64,000 nucleotides of DNA from Nocardia amamiensis NBRC 102102 (GTDB lineage Bacteria > Actinomycetota > Actinomycetes > Mycobacteriales > Mycobacteriaceae): NCBI RefSeq assembly GCF_001612745.1, contig NZ_BDBA01000016.1, forward strand, positions 1 through 64,000. Reading direction: 5' to 3'. Both the position numbers and the translations under genes were made by a program. The notes below the pieces were generated by a model, which was not told the origin of the DNA, did not search any database, and worked only from the letters and a program-made list of their open reading frames with translations. Within the stretch, counting starts at the first letter, position 1, and each line of letters starts with the position of its first letter. Positions 55,209 to 64,000 of this stretch are shown in pieces.

Positions 55209-56643
55209 CTCCAGAGGGCGGCCGGGCGTCGCCTTGACCGCGGTGGCCGTGGCGCAGTTCATGGTCGCGCTCGACCTTGCGGTGGTGAATGTCGCGCTCC
55301 CCGCGATCCGGACCGATCTGGGCTTCGCACAGGTCGATCTGGCGTGGGTGGTGCACAGCTATGCGCTGACCTTCGGCGGATTCCTGCTGCTCGGCGGAAA
55401 GGCGTGCGACCTGTTCGGGCGGCGCAGGTTGTTCGTCGGCGGGCTCGTCGCGTTCGGCATGGCCTCGCTGGCGGGCGGTTTCGCGCAGGCGCCATGGCAC
55501 CTCGTCACCGCGCGAGGGATCCAGGGGCTCGCCGCGGCGGCCGTCGCTCCCGCCGCGTTGGCGACGTTGACCACGACCTTTTCCGAGGGGCCCGCACGAG
55601 TGCGAGCGCTCGGTGTGTGGAGCGCGGTCAACGCGGCGGGTGGCGCGATGGGAGTGCTGCTCGGCGGACTGCTGACCGAGTACGCGAGCTGGCGTTCGGT
55701 GATGCTGATCAACGTCCCGATCGTGGTGATCGCGCTGGGCGCGGCAGTAGCGGGTGTGACCGCCGACCGGCCCGGCGCGGGCGGGCAGATCGATGTGCCC
55801 GGCGCGGTACTCGGCACCGGCGGAATCGGTTTGGTGGTGGTCGGCGTGGTGCGAACCGATCACTACGGTTGGCTGTCCACCGCGACCGGAGTCACCATCG
55901 GCGCGGGCGCGCTGCTGCTCGCCGCATTTCTCATGGTGGAGGCGCGGGCGGCGGCACCGCTGGTGCGGCTCGGGCTGTTCCGCAACCCATGGGTGGCGGG
56001 CGCGAACCTCTTCGTATTCCTCGCGGGCGCCGGTCAATTCAGCGCGTTCTACCTGCTGTCGCTCTATTTGCAGCAGGTCTTGGGCATGAGCGCGGGCGCG
56101 GCGGGTGCCGCTTTCGTTCCGTTCTCGCTCAGCGTGATCGCCGGGACGGTGGTCGCGACCCGTCTCGGCGGCCGACGCTCACCCAAAGCAGCACTCGTCA
56201 CCGGCGGACTGCTCACCACGGTCGGCATCGGCTGGTTCGCCTTGATCAGTTCCAGCGGCAGCTTCCTCGCCGACGTCCTCGGCCCGTCCCTGCTCGGCGG
56301 CTTCGGACTCGGACTATGCCTTGCCCCGGTGGCAGCGGCAGCGACCACGGGCGTCACCCCGGGCGAAGCGGGGATGGCCTCCGGCGTGTTCAACAGCGCC
56401 CGCCAGCTCGGCGGGTGCGTCGGCGTGGCCTCGCTCGCCACCATCGCGGCCGCGCGGACCGGCGACAACACCGGGCTCGTCGCCCTCAACGAGGGATATG
56501 CCCTCGGACTCGGCTGTGCCACAGCACTTTTCGCGATCGCCTGCGCGGTCGCCGCGTTCGTCCTTCCGTCGGCGCGCCGCTATCCAGCACAGCCGCTGGC
56601 GGAAGAACCGATCTCGACAGAACTTTCCCCAGCACGCCGTTGA
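55198..56643 (+). CDS. MFS drug-efflux transporter, DHA2 family
   Basis: A 481-residue membrane protein with 14 predicted helices. Motif LDLAVVNVALPAI in helix 1, GGKACDLFGRRRLFVGG as motif A between helices 2 and 3, and a motif C-like run GAMGVLLGG. Exports hydrophobic compounds with proton antiport. The likely start lacks a ribosome site, consistent with a leaderless mRNA. Followed by the cupin gene. Confidence 0.9.
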   Translation: MYKNSRGRPGVALTAVAVAQFMVALDLAVVNVALPAIRTDLGFAQVDLAWVVHSYALTFGGFLLLGGKACDLFGRRRLFVGGLVAFGMASLAGGFAQAPWHLVTARGIQGLAAAAVAPAALATLTTTFSEGPARVRALGVWSAVNAAGGAMGVLLGGLLTEYASWRSVMLINVPIVVIALGAAVAGVTADRPGAGGQIDVPGAVLGTGGIGLVVVGVVRTDHYGWLSTATGVTIGAGALLLAAFLMVEARAAAPLVRLGLFRNPWVAGANLFVFLAGAGQFSAFYLLSLYLQQVLGMSAGAAGAAFVPFSLSVIAGTVVATRLGGRRSPKAALVTGGLLTTVGIGWFALISSSGSFLADVLGPSLLGGFGLGLCLAPVAAAATTGVTPGEAGMASGVFNSARQLGGCVGVASLATIAAARTGDNTGLVALNEGYALGLGCATALFAIACAVAAFVLPSARRYPAQPLAEEPISTELSPARR

Positions 56644-56676
56644 ACAGCTTTCTCCCCGCAACCGAAAGGAAACCCG

Positions 56677-57066
56677 ATGACCTCCACACCGATCGACCTG
56701 TTCGACCTCGGCCTGCACTTCCAGGCGACCGGCGACGTGCGAGCCGCGCAACGGCGGATGAGCAGCGGCGACGGCGACTGGCAGCTCGCCACCTTCCACG
56801 TCGAAACCAACACTGACGTGCACGCCGGTCACTGGGAAGTGCACCCCGCGGGCGACGAGGCAGTGTGCTGCTTGACCGGCGCGCTGCGGCTCTATTTGCG
56901 ACCGGAGCAACCGGGCGACGCCGAGTCGATGGTCCGCCTCACCGCGGGCACCGCCTTCGTCGTTCCCCGGAACCGCTGGCACCGCATCGAACTCGACGAA
57001 CCCTCCGACATCATGTCGATCGGCCAGCGCCACGGCACCCGCCAGGAGTCCGTAGCAGCCGGCTGA
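56677..57066 (+). CDS. cupin-domain protein
   Basis: A 129-residue single-domain cupin: first motif around DVHAGHWEVHPAGDEAVCCL, second around GTAFVVPRNRWHRIEL. Starts 33 bases after the MFS gene, AAAGGAAA upstream. Probable member of the efflux operon. Its 3' end is copied at 59283. Confidence 0.75.
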   Translation: MTSTPIDLFDLGLHFQATGDVRAAQRRMSSGDGDWQLATFHVETNTDVHAGHWEVHPAGDEAVCCLTGALRLYLRPEQPGDAESMVRLTAGTAFVVPRNRWHRIELDEPSDIMSIGQRHGTRQESVAAG

Positions 57067-57178
57067 CCCGCGCACACCGGTTCCCGCACACCGTCGCTAC
57101 GTGGGCGGGAATCGGACTGCGCAGCGCAACGTCCGATAACCGCCAGTTCCGCGATAGGCCGATCGCGAGACTGGCCAC

Positions 57179-57619
57179 ATGACGCGGACTACCAGCGACC
57201 CGATGGACGTGCTGACCGGAATGTATGCGGCCGAGGCGGAATACCTGGCCGCAGGCGGCCCAGGTGCCGCCTCGTTCGACCTGCTCGCCCCGTTCTTCTC
57301 CCCTACCGTGGTGCTCTATCAGGCCGAGAGCCTGCCGTACGGCGGGACCTGGCGCGGTCACGAAGGCATGGAGCGCTTCTTCCTCGCGATGAGCGATACC
57401 TGGGCGAAGTTCGACCTGCTCGATCAACGATTCCTGACGACCGGCGATGCCATGGTGGTGCATACCGAAGTGCACGCGCGGGCCCGTGCGACCGGCCGGG
57501 AACTCTACTTCGCGATCCTTCAGACGATCATCTTCGCCGACGGCCGAATCGCTGAGGTTTATCCGTTCTACTGGGACACCGCGGCAATTGCGGCAGCATG
57601 TGGAGTGTCGGACTCATAG
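57179..57619 (+). CDS. SnoaL/NTF2-like protein
   Basis: A 146-residue alpha+beta-barrel protein with LAPFFSPTVVLYQAESLPYGGTW and FADGRIAEVYPFYWDTAAIA. Family members include polyketide cyclases and many uncharacterised proteins. Its last 85 bases are copied at 59395-59484. Confidence 0.75.
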   Translation: MTRTTSDPMDVLTGMYAAEAEYLAAGGPGAASFDLLAPFFSPTVVLYQAESLPYGGTWRGHEGMERFFLAMSDTWAKFDLLDQRFLTTGDAMVVHTEVHARARATGRELYFAILQTIIFADGRIAEVYPFYWDTAAIAAACGVSDS

Positions 57620-57940
57620 CCCCAAGGCCGCAATCGCTTTCGGCCATTCATGGGCAAGTTCGAACAGATACCGCAGCTCCGCCGCGCGATCTCGGAACTC
57701 GTGCACCGAGCCCCGACCAGCGCAGGTAGCTGCCGGTGTTTTGCCTTCATGCTTCGCGCACGGCTTGCGGAAACTGCCGCGCGTAGCCGCGCACGTCGGA
57801 CTGCTCACAAACGAAGCTGACCAGCAGATCGAAAACGCCAGTAATGCCGCGTAGGTCAGCCTTTCTTTGATCGAGAAACCTGCGACGTGCAGCTCGCGGG
57901 CACCGGCACGCCCCAAGAGGAATCCACCGGGCACAGGAAT
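57614..57940 (-). pseudogene. MAB_1171c-like membrane protein remnant 1
   Basis: Reads GGFLLGRAGARELHVAGF and RLTYAALLAFSICWSASF from the middle of the family, then jumps to FRDRAAELRYLFELAHEWPK at the C-terminus. About 145 residues between are deleted and everything before is absent. Confidence 0.8.
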
Positions 57941-57944
57941 CCGT

Positions 57945-59126
57945 TTATCGAAGAGGTCCTGCGGGCCGGAGGTGACGGATGGCTGAGCCGAACACGCGGT
58001 TGGGATAGTGGGAACTCGGCTGGACATTGGCACTCTGTTCCCCAGTAACTTTCGACCATTCACGGGCGAGTTCGAGAAGATACCGCAGTTCTGCGGCTCG
58101 ATCGCGGGGCTCGGATGGTGCCGCACTGCGCGTGACCGGGTTGACGGCCGGTGCGCCGCCGGCGTGCTTCGATCGCACGGCGCGCGCCAGCCGGAGTGCG
58201 TCGCCGCGCACGTCGTTGTCAATCTCGGCAGGAGTGATGTGCTCAGGTGATTCCGGTAGGTACGGCTTCAGGTGCAGTAGCGCATCCCAGATCTCTACGG
58301 TCATTCGATACAGCCGGGCAGCGGACTCCGGCGGAGCCGAATGATCGTGTAGCAGGACGACTTCCGGCACCGTGGCGGTCAGGTCGTGCCACAACGGTCG
58401 CAGGCGGCGGCAGGTGCGCCCCGTCCGATCCCATCCCGCCCGGGCGAGCAGCACCACGACCAGCGGGATCGCGGTGAAGAGGGTTATCGCCAGAAGCATG
58501 AGGAAGGCAAGGACAGCCCAGCCCTTTCCCGGCTCGCTCGGCGGCGTACCGGCGAGCGAGCGGACGATCATGATCACCGAGCTGACCGACCAGTAGACCG
58601 AGAACGCCAGTAACACAGCATAAGTGAGCCGCACACTGCTCGAGGTGCCCGCGACGCGCAGTTCGCGGATGCAGGCCCGGCCGATGACAAGACCGCCATA
58701 GATCGCCGGAAGCGTCGACAGCGTCCAGACGACTTCCGCATAGTCGAACCGCAACGCGCCATGCACAATCGGTGTGCCAAGTACTACGGAAACAGCGACG
58801 GCGGCGAACGCCGAATCGTATCGGCGCTGACTCCGGTAGGCAGCCTCGGCATCGGCGCCGCCGACGAGCCGGGCGAGCCCGTAAAAGCTGGCGGTGGCCA
58901 TCAGACCGACACCGAGGAACAGGCGCCGCGCGAGGTCGGGGTGCTGCAATGCCGACGCGACCTCGTACGACAGGATCGCGACCAGCATCCAGCTCCATAT
59001 TCGATTGATCAGTCGATCGGCGATCGTATCGCTGACGAAACGCCACCGGCCGACCGTCATCAAGGCGAGACAGAGGCCAACCACCACCAAGATCGAAGTC
59101 GGGACAGTGCTCATCGCGGTCGACAC
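57945..59126 (-). CDS. MAB_1171c-family membrane protein (DUF6545-like)
   Basis: A 393-residue protein with about six or seven N-terminal membrane helices and a cytoplasmic C-terminal domain (GRTCRRLRPLWHDLTATVPE, RLYRMTVEIWDALLHLKPYL) of the DUF6545 type. Listed elsewhere as putative transporters, but function unknown; often near XRE regulators. A second ATG five codons in is possible. Intact member of a local family. Confidence 0.8.
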   Translation of the reverse strand: MSTAMSTVPTSILVVVGLCLALMTVGRWRFVSDTIADRLINRIWSWMLVAILSYEVASALQHPDLARRLFLGVGLMATASFYGLARLVGGADAEAAYRSQRRYDSAFAAVAVSVVLGTPIVHGALRFDYAEVVWTLSTLPAIYGGLVIGRACIRELRVAGTSSSVRLTYAVLLAFSVYWSVSSVIMIVRSLAGTPPSEPGKGWAVLAFLMLLAITLFTAIPLVVVLLARAGWDRTGRTCRRLRPLWHDLTATVPEVVLLHDHSAPPESAARLYRMTVEIWDALLHLKPYLPESPEHITPAEIDNDVRGDALRLARAVRSKHAGGAPAVNPVTRSAAPSEPRDRAAELRYLLELAREWSKVTGEQSANVQPSSHYPNRVFGSAIRHLRPAGPLR

Positions 59127-59256
59127 TAGGTCGTCGAGCGGGGCAGGCCAACTCGAGCGTCGAGGAGCTCAGCGCAATCGGTCCGACTGCGCTGTCCTTG
59201 CTCCATCTTCCGGACGAGATATGCGCCCGTACAGCAAGCAGGCGGTGATTCGGATG
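59127..59256. other. intergenic, no gene seen
   Basis: Upstream region of the membrane protein gene. No recognisable gene. Confidence 0.4.
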
Positions 59257-59280
59257 TAGGTTATGCTTAGGCAAACCTAG
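59257..59280. promoter_or_regulatory. IdeR/DtxR-like iron box
   Basis: TATGCTTAGGCAAACCTAG (59262-59280) matches 14 of 19 positions of the IdeR consensus. The arms TAGGTT and AACCTA also flank it. It is next to the cupin remnant rather than an intact promoter, so it may be a relic. Confidence 0.45.
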
Positions 59281-59282
59281 CC

Positions 59283-59484
59283 TTCGTCGTTCCCCGGAAC
59301 CGCTGGCACCGCATCTAACTGGATGAACCCTCCGACATCATGTCGATCGGCTTGCGCCACGGCACCCGCCAGGAGCCCGTGGCAGCCAGCTGACCTCTTC
59401 GCCGACGGCCGGATCGCCGAGGTGCACCCCTTCTACTGGGACACCGCGGCAATCGCGGCAGCACGCGGAGTGCTGGACTTGTAG
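59283..59484 (+). pseudogene. fused 3' fragments of cupin and SnoaL-like genes
   Basis: 59283-59394 copies the cupin 3' end (56955-57066) with an internal TAA. 59395-59484 copies the SnoaL-like 3' end (57532-57619). The two genes' tails, 470 bases apart in the source, are here joined directly. Confidence 0.85.
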
Positions 59485-60554
59485 CCAAGGGCCGCGACCG
59501 CTTTCGGCCATTCGTGGGCGAGTTCGAGCAGATACCGCAACTCCGCCGCACGATCGCGGGGTTCCAGCACGGCGCCCCGAGCGGGTAAGGCAGCTGCCGG
59601 TGCGTTGCCTGCACGCTTCGCCCGCACGGCTCGTGCCACTTGGCGCGCGTAGCCGCGCACGTCGGTTTCGATCGCGACGGGCGAAGCAGATTCGGAAACA
59701 TACGGTTTCAGGTGCAGTAGTGCGTCCCAGATTTCGACGGTCATCCGGTACTGCCGGGCGGCCGAGTCCAATGGCGTCGAACGGTCGTGGCGAAGGACGA
59801 CTTCCGGCAGGGCGGCGGTCAGGTCGCGCCACAGTGGACGCAGGCGACGGCAGGTGCGTCCGGTCCGATCCCATCCTGTCCGCGCCAGCAGCACGGTGAT
59901 CAGGGGGATCGCGGTCACGATCGTGAGCACGAATTGCATGAGGTAGGCCACGACAACCGCTGCTGTGCCCGACTCACTCGGCGGCGTGCCGGCCAGTGCG
60001 CGGCCGATCATGATCGCAAACGAGGCTGACCAGTAGATCGAGAACGCGAATAATACGGCGTAAGTGAGCCTTTCGCGCGCCGACGAGCCTTCGGCCCGCA
60101 GCTCGCGAATACAGGCACGCCCCAAGTGGAATCCACAGAAGGCCGCTGGAACCGCCGAAAGCATCCAGACCACTTCGGTGTAGTCGATCCCGAACGCTCC
60201 CCGGACGATTGGCGTGCCGAGTATCAGCGAGATGGCGACGACGGCGGATATCGAATCGTATCGGCGCTGACGTCGGCGCGCGCTCCCCGGATCGGCGCCG
60301 TCGAGCAGCCGGCACAGCCCGTAGAAACTGGCGATCCCCATCAGCGCACCGCCAAGGTATAGAGACAGCCCTAGGCCGGGACGATGCAACGCGACCGCTG
60401 CCTGATACAGCAGGATAGCAACGACATCCCAGCTCCACGTACGGTTGATCAGCCGATCGGTGCCCGTCTCGTTCACCAGAAGCCACCGCCCCAAGGTCAT
60501 GAGGGCGACGAAGACGACGACCGACAGCACCGCCGAAGCAGGAACAGCATTCAT
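59433..60554 (-). CDS. MAB_1171c-family membrane protein paralogue
   Basis: A 373-residue paralogue of the gene at 57945: MNAVPASAVLSVVVFVALMT, the same helices, and RQYRMTVEIWDALLHLKPYV. Its last 17 residues (KSSTPRAAAIAAVSQ region) are read antisense through the SnoaL fragment, so the native C-terminus was replaced when the fragments joined. Confidence 0.8.
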   Translation of the reverse strand: MNAVPASAVLSVVVFVALMTLGRWLLVNETGTDRLINRTWSWDVVAILLYQAAVALHRPGLGLSLYLGGALMGIASFYGLCRLLDGADPGSARRRQRRYDSISAVVAISLILGTPIVRGAFGIDYTEVVWMLSAVPAAFCGFHLGRACIRELRAEGSSARERLTYAVLFAFSIYWSASFAIMIGRALAGTPPSESGTAAVVVAYLMQFVLTIVTAIPLITVLLARTGWDRTGRTCRRLRPLWRDLTAALPEVVLRHDRSTPLDSAARQYRMTVEIWDALLHLKPYVSESASPVAIETDVRGYARQVARAVRAKRAGNAPAAALPARGAVLEPRDRAAELRYLLELAHEWPKAVAALGYKSSTPRAAAIAAVSQ

Positions 60555-60732
60555 CGCGCTCGACAGTAGGTTGTCGGGCGGTCCGGGTCCAGCCGCCAGC
60601 CAAACGCGGTGTGTTCGACCCCGCAACGGCGAGCCGCGCAACGCAGGGTATAGACCGCCACCTGGGCAACTCGCGAGACTGATGCGTCGGAGGTGCCGCC
60701 GTGTGACTACGTTCGCGGCAGTAAACCGCCGA

Positions 60733-61140
60733 TCAGCGCAATCGGGGTCGGCCGCAAATTGCCAGCCTGAAGGTTCTCTGCCGCGACGGCTTTCGGCCAT
60801 TCGCGGGCCAAATCCAGCATGCTCCGCAACTCGACGGACCGGCCGGCGCCAGCACGGGTGCCGGTACCGCTATGTCCAGCCTGTGCGATGGGTCCTGCAC
60901 CGAGCGCTTTGGCCCGCGCCGCCGACTTCCGGTACCGCCGTTGTCAAGTCCCGCCACAGCGGATGCAATCGGCGACAATGCACACCGGGCTGGTCCCATC
61001 TCGCGCGCGCCAAAACCGCGATGACCAGCGGAATCGCCGTCAGCAGAGTGATGATCAACAGGCCGAGGAAGGCCGCGACCGGCGGCGTACGCGGCGCAGG
61101 GGGCGTGGGCCGCGATCGTCCGTGGGCAATGCCCACAAGT
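60733..61140 (-). pseudogene. MAB_1171c-like remnant 2
   Basis: Only the last transmembrane helix (LTAIPLVIAVLARARWDQPG) and HCRRLHPLWRDLTTAVPEV survive, then frame-shifted C-terminal pieces (ANGRKPSRQR). No start. Confidence 0.75.
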
Positions 61141-61273
61141 CGTCAGCCTCGGTCAGTTCGATCCACTCCATGGAAGTGACACCATGAGAACCAGCGGTGC
61201 CCGGCTTGTTCAGTTGACCGGGTGCTCTGTGATCCCCGGACAGGGTTGAAGCGATTCTTCCCTGGGACGTAAA

Positions 61274-61292
61274 GTAGGTTAGCCTTGGCTGA
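61274..61292 (+). promoter_or_regulatory. IdeR/DtxR-like iron box upstream of SagB-like gene
   Basis: GTAGGTTAGCCTTGGCTGA matches the IdeR consensus at 13 of 19 positions, with the left half TAGGTTAG perfect. It lies about 60 bases before the TTG start of the next gene, a normal operator position. Confidence 0.5.
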
Positions 61293-61352
61293 CCAGCTGG
61301 TCGCTGTAGGCACGAAACCAGATCATCCAATCGGCCAGCGGAGGTCAGCGGT

Positions 61353-61838
61353 TTGCCCGCCATCACAAGTACCCACCAGACCAGCTACACGGTGCGCGAC
61401 GGTGGGCGCGACCTCTATACCATCCGGCCATATGGCGAGCCACCAGCTCGTCCCGCGACGAGTCTGCCTGCGTGGTCGGCCACACTGTCGAAGTTCGCCG
61501 TGCTCCGGCGGGACTCCGAGGGATTCGTGCTCGAACATCCGACTTCTTGGTGCGTACTGCGCATCCACGACCCGCGCCTGCTCGCCCTGCTGGACGGTCT
61601 CGGAGCAGCGGATTCGGCTGTGCCTATCGGCGTCAAGGCACAGTTCGCCGACGACCTGTACTGGGGCGGGTTCTTCGTCGCGGACTCCGATCCCGAAGAG
61701 TACACGCAGGACCTGACCGTCCGACGTGGATGTCGGTGCGGAGCGGCTGCCGGTTCGAAAACGACGAGCCACACCACCGCAGCGGATCGTTCACCGATAT
61801 CCACACACGCCAGGCCAGGCCCTGGACGGATTCAGTAG
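61353..61838 (+). pseudogene. truncated SagB/ThcOx-type oxidoreductase
   Basis: TTG start with GGAGG eight bases upstream. Residues 1-125 (YTVRDGGRDLYTIRPYG..., LLALLDGLGAADSAVPIGVK, DLYWGGFFVADSDPEEYTQDL) look like the N-terminal region of SagB-type azoline dehydrogenases. At the point where such proteins continue into the FMN-binding nitroreductase domain, the sequence turns to low-complexity residues and stops at 161 residues. The catalytic domain is therefore missing. Confidence 0.45.
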
Positions 61839-61959
61839 GTGCACCAGTTCGGCCTCCAGCTCACACGGCACCGGGTAGTGCGTTTCCCTGCAACTCGATG
61901 AGACTGCGGGGCGACAGTTACCCGGTTCGCACGGTCGGCTGGTCCTGCCAGCCGGAGAT

Positions 61960-62095
61960 GACGGGCTGAGCCGAACCTGCGGTTGAGATGGTTGGGACTC
62001 GGGCTGGCTGTCGGCACTCTGCTCCCCAAGAACTTTCGACCATTCACGGGCGAGTTCAAGAAGATATCCGGACCACGCGGTTGAGATCGGTCGCG
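61960..62095 (-). pseudogene. MAB_1171c-like remnant 3 (C-terminal tail)
   Basis: Encodes YLLELAREWSKVLGEQSAD and the following tail, matching the end of the gene at 57945 (about 57950-58090). Nothing upstream of it belongs to the gene. Confidence 0.7.
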
Positions 62096-62098
62096 GAG

Positions 62099-62887
62099 CT
62101 ACTCGGTCTTCGTGTCGCCCGACGCGAGCCGCGCGGTACCGATCACGAAGATCGCCACGCACACCGCGCCAAAGTACAGCAGTGAACCGGTCTCGCCACC
62201 GAACAGGGTCTTGATGGTCGACATCTGGCCGACGCCGAGCTCGCCGTTCTTGAACGGAGACAGTCGCTGGAGCAGGATGCCCGGGTCACCGGGGATGAAG
62301 GTGACGAATACCTCGACGCCGAATTTCCACAGCAGCACGATCATGACCACGAGCCCCGGTTTGGGCAACAGGGCCGACAGCCCGAGGCCGAGCGCGCAGA
62401 TCAGGATGGTGAAGATCGGCACGCAGATCAGCAGGCGGACGCCCGCGCCGGAGAACGCGTCGACCCTGCTCCATATCTCCGGGAACACCCGTGGGAAGCC
62501 CCCGAGCATGATGAAGGTCGTCACCAGCGCGACCACACCGGAGATGGTGCCGAACACGATCAGTTTTGCTACCGGCAGCAGCCAGCGCCGTGCCTGGATG
62601 CCGAAGGTGGTCTCAACCGTCTTGTCGTTGAATTCGGCGCACAGCGAACTCACCCCGCCCGACATCAGGATGAACGCCGAGAAGATCAGGATCCAGTAGG
62701 TCGAATTGTTGGTCTCCATCCCACCGCTGCCGTTGAAGGACTGCGCCTCGGTGGCTTTCGCGATACCGAGATTGATCAGCACCGGGATCAGGATCGCCAG
62801 CGGGACGACCGTGTACCACAATGAATTCCGCCAAGAGAGCTTCACCAGCTCACTGCGTACCGATCGTGCGAGGTACGTGCCGAGCAT
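62099..62887 (-). CDS. ABC-2-type transporter permease
   Basis: A 262-residue integral membrane protein with six predicted helices, starting MLGTYLARSVRSELVKLSW. Its ATG overlaps the ATPase stop (TGATG). It forms the channel of an exporter with the ATPase next door; substrate unknown. Confidence 0.85.
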   Translation of the reverse strand: MLGTYLARSVRSELVKLSWRNSLWYTVVPLAILIPVLINLGIAKATEAQSFNGSGGMETNNSTYWILIFSAFILMSGGVSSLCAEFNDKTVETTFGIQARRWLLPVAKLIVFGTISGVVALVTTFIMLGGFPRVFPEIWSRVDAFSGAGVRLLICVPIFTILICALGLGLSALLPKPGLVVMIVLLWKFGVEVFVTFIPGDPGILLQRLSPFKNGELGVGQMSTIKTLFGGETGSLLYFGAVCVAIFVIGTARLASGDTKTE

Positions 62888-63624
62888 CAGCGCTCACCCT
62901 CTCCCGCGGTGTATTCGACGCTGGTGCGGGTGAGGTCGATGTAGGCCGACTCCAACCGGCGAGGGCCCGATCCCTTGGCCACTAGTTCGTCCTTGCTCGT
63001 ATCGGAGAGCACTTTTCCCTTGCCCATGACGACGATCCGGTCACCCGTGATCTCTACTTCGGTGAGATTGTGCGAGGCGATCAGCAGGCATTTGCCCTCC
63101 GCGGCCAAACCGACGACCAGGTCCCGCAACCACAGCGTGCCCTCGACGTCCAGACCGTTGGCCGGTTCGTCGAGCACCAGCGTGCGCGGATCGCCCAGCA
63201 GCGCCGACGCGATACCGAGCCGCTGCAACATGCCATAGGAGAACTTGCCGACCGAGCGGCGCGCCACCCTCTCGAGTCCGACCCGTTCGAGCGCCAGGCC
63301 GACATTCGATGCGGGCACGCCACCCAGCCGAGCCTGCCAGAGCAGATGCTGTTCGGCGGTGTGCTTGGGGTTGCGGGAGAATGCACCGAGACTGAAACCG
63401 ATCTCGCGGATCGTGTCCCGGAAGTCCAGCAGCCCGTTCCCGTTAATGACGACCGAGCCGGAACCGGCCTGCGTGAGACCCGCGACCATGCGCATGACCG
63501 TGGTCTTGCCCGCACCGTTGGGCCCGAGCAGATAGGTGATCGAGCCCGCTCCGGCCTCGAAGCTGACGTCGTCTACGGCGATGTTCTCGCCGAAGCGTTT
63601 GGAAACGCCGCGAACGCTGATCAT
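62887..63624 (-). CDS. ABC transporter ATP-binding protein
   Basis: A 245-residue ATPase: Walker A GPNGAGKTT, signature FSYGMLQRLG (a divergent LSGGQ), Walker B TLVLDEPANGLD, H-loop ASHN. ATG at 63624 (MISVRGVSKRFGEN). Coupled to the permease. The branch with GIASALLGDP is typical of actinobacterial exporters. Confidence 0.9.
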   Translation of the reverse strand: MISVRGVSKRFGENIAVDDVSFEAGAGSITYLLGPNGAGKTTVMRMVAGLTQAGSGSVVINGNGLLDFRDTIREIGFSLGAFSRNPKHTAEQHLLWQARLGGVPASNVGLALERVGLERVARRSVGKFSYGMLQRLGIASALLGDPRTLVLDEPANGLDVEGTLWLRDLVVGLAAEGKCLLIASHNLTEVEITGDRIVVMGKGKVLSDTSKDELVAKGSGPRRLESAYIDLTRTSVEYTAGEGER

Positions 63625-63733
63625 GAGAGAAATCCTGGTAAGTGTTGCTGAGGATGCCACACCACACGACGCAGCGACTCTCCGTGTGGCCGTAGCGTTG
63701 CCGAAGAGTCGCTGCGGGTGATTCGAGGGTGGA

Positions 63734-64000
63734 TCAGGCGGGGATCAGGCTCGCCGCCGAGGAGCGGCGCAGCTTGCCGGACGGGGTTTTGGGCAGTGCG
63801 CCCTTGTGCACGACCGTAACCACCGCGGGCGCGATGCCCACGTCGTCGTAGACCGCGCGGGCAACCTCTTTGCGGATCCGCTCGCTCTCGTCGGCGTCGG
63901 CCGCCAAATCCGATTCGGCGATGACGGCGATGCCTTCTCTGGCCATATGGGGCAGCCGGACCGCCAGGGCCGCGACACTGCCGGGCCGCACACCGGAGAC
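63734..64000 (-). CDS. acyl-AMP/acyl-CoA ligase, C-terminal end (partial)
   Basis: The last 88 codons of an ANL-superfamily adenylating enzyme. The hallmark GALPKTPSGKLRRSSAA holds the catalytic Lys. The 5' part is beyond the window. The RRSSAA tail is common in FadD-type ligases that feed lipid or siderophore assembly. Confidence 0.8.
   Translation of the reverse strand, partial: VSGVRPGSVAALAVRLPHMAREGIAVIAESDLAADADESERIRKEVARAVYDDVGIAPAVVTVVHKGALPKTPSGKLRRSSAASLIPA

Overview
The window is a GC-rich actinobacterial chromosome segment, most likely Nocardia or a close mycolic-acid relative. Signs are the very high GC, GTG/TTG starts, WXG100/ESX-type secretion substrates, a paired RNA-polymerase-like/DUF4254 gene couple, MAB_1171c-type membrane proteins, mycothiol-era DinB proteins, a zinc-type S14 ribosomal protein and DtxR/IdeR-like iron boxes.

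Region 1 (1-19.2 kb, minus strand) is an ESX-type effector operon: a WXG100-like protein, a YbaB-like protein and then one enormous reading frame. It is open from the ATG at 18333 to base 1 with no stop, so it has more than 6,111 residues and its 3' end lies outside the window. It starts with a CpnT-like WXG100 domain. It then carries a papain-like (Tox-PL-type) Cys-His-Asp region, a nucleotidyltransferase-like motif, two HExxH domains, an internal duplication of about 890 residues, and long Pro/Glu-, Gly/Asp- and Pro-Gln-rich linkers. dtd, a TPR-like gene and the conserved pair at 21.9-22.8 kb follow.

Region 2 (23.4-29.1 kb, minus) is the downstream half of the spc ribosomal operon: rpsH, rplF, rplR, rpsE, rpmD, rplO, then a terminator, secY, adk and map. 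Its upstream half (rplN, rplX, rplE, rpsN) sits 21 kb away at 50.3-51.7 kb. Both halves are preceded by near-identical promoter cores, and the rpsN side ends in a strong terminator. The 21-kb block between them is accessory: broken Uma2, TetR, RelE and toxin genes; an SDR/PPOX/haloalkane dehalogenase operon; a two-WXG100 polymorphic toxin locus with a frameshifted toxin and three HEAT-repeat putative immunity genes; NUDIX; Fic with a 36-bp palindromic operator; a secreted protein; a Tat phosphoesterase; regulators; and an acyl-CoA carboxylase beta subunit. Scattered in it are decayed copies of rpsN-rplE, fic, Uma2 and the secreted-protein gene, recording how the operon was split.

Region 3 (52-64 kb) holds an M13 lipoprotein metallopeptidase and a TetR/MFS/cupin/SnoaL-like efflux locus with a palindrome over the MFS start codon. 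Next comes a decaying family of MAB_1171c-like membrane proteins (two intact, three remnants). Iron-box-like sites follow, then a truncated SagB-type oxidoreductase, an ABC exporter pair and the C-terminus of an acyl-AMP/CoA ligase. No rRNA, tRNA, CRISPR array or intact transposase was recognised.
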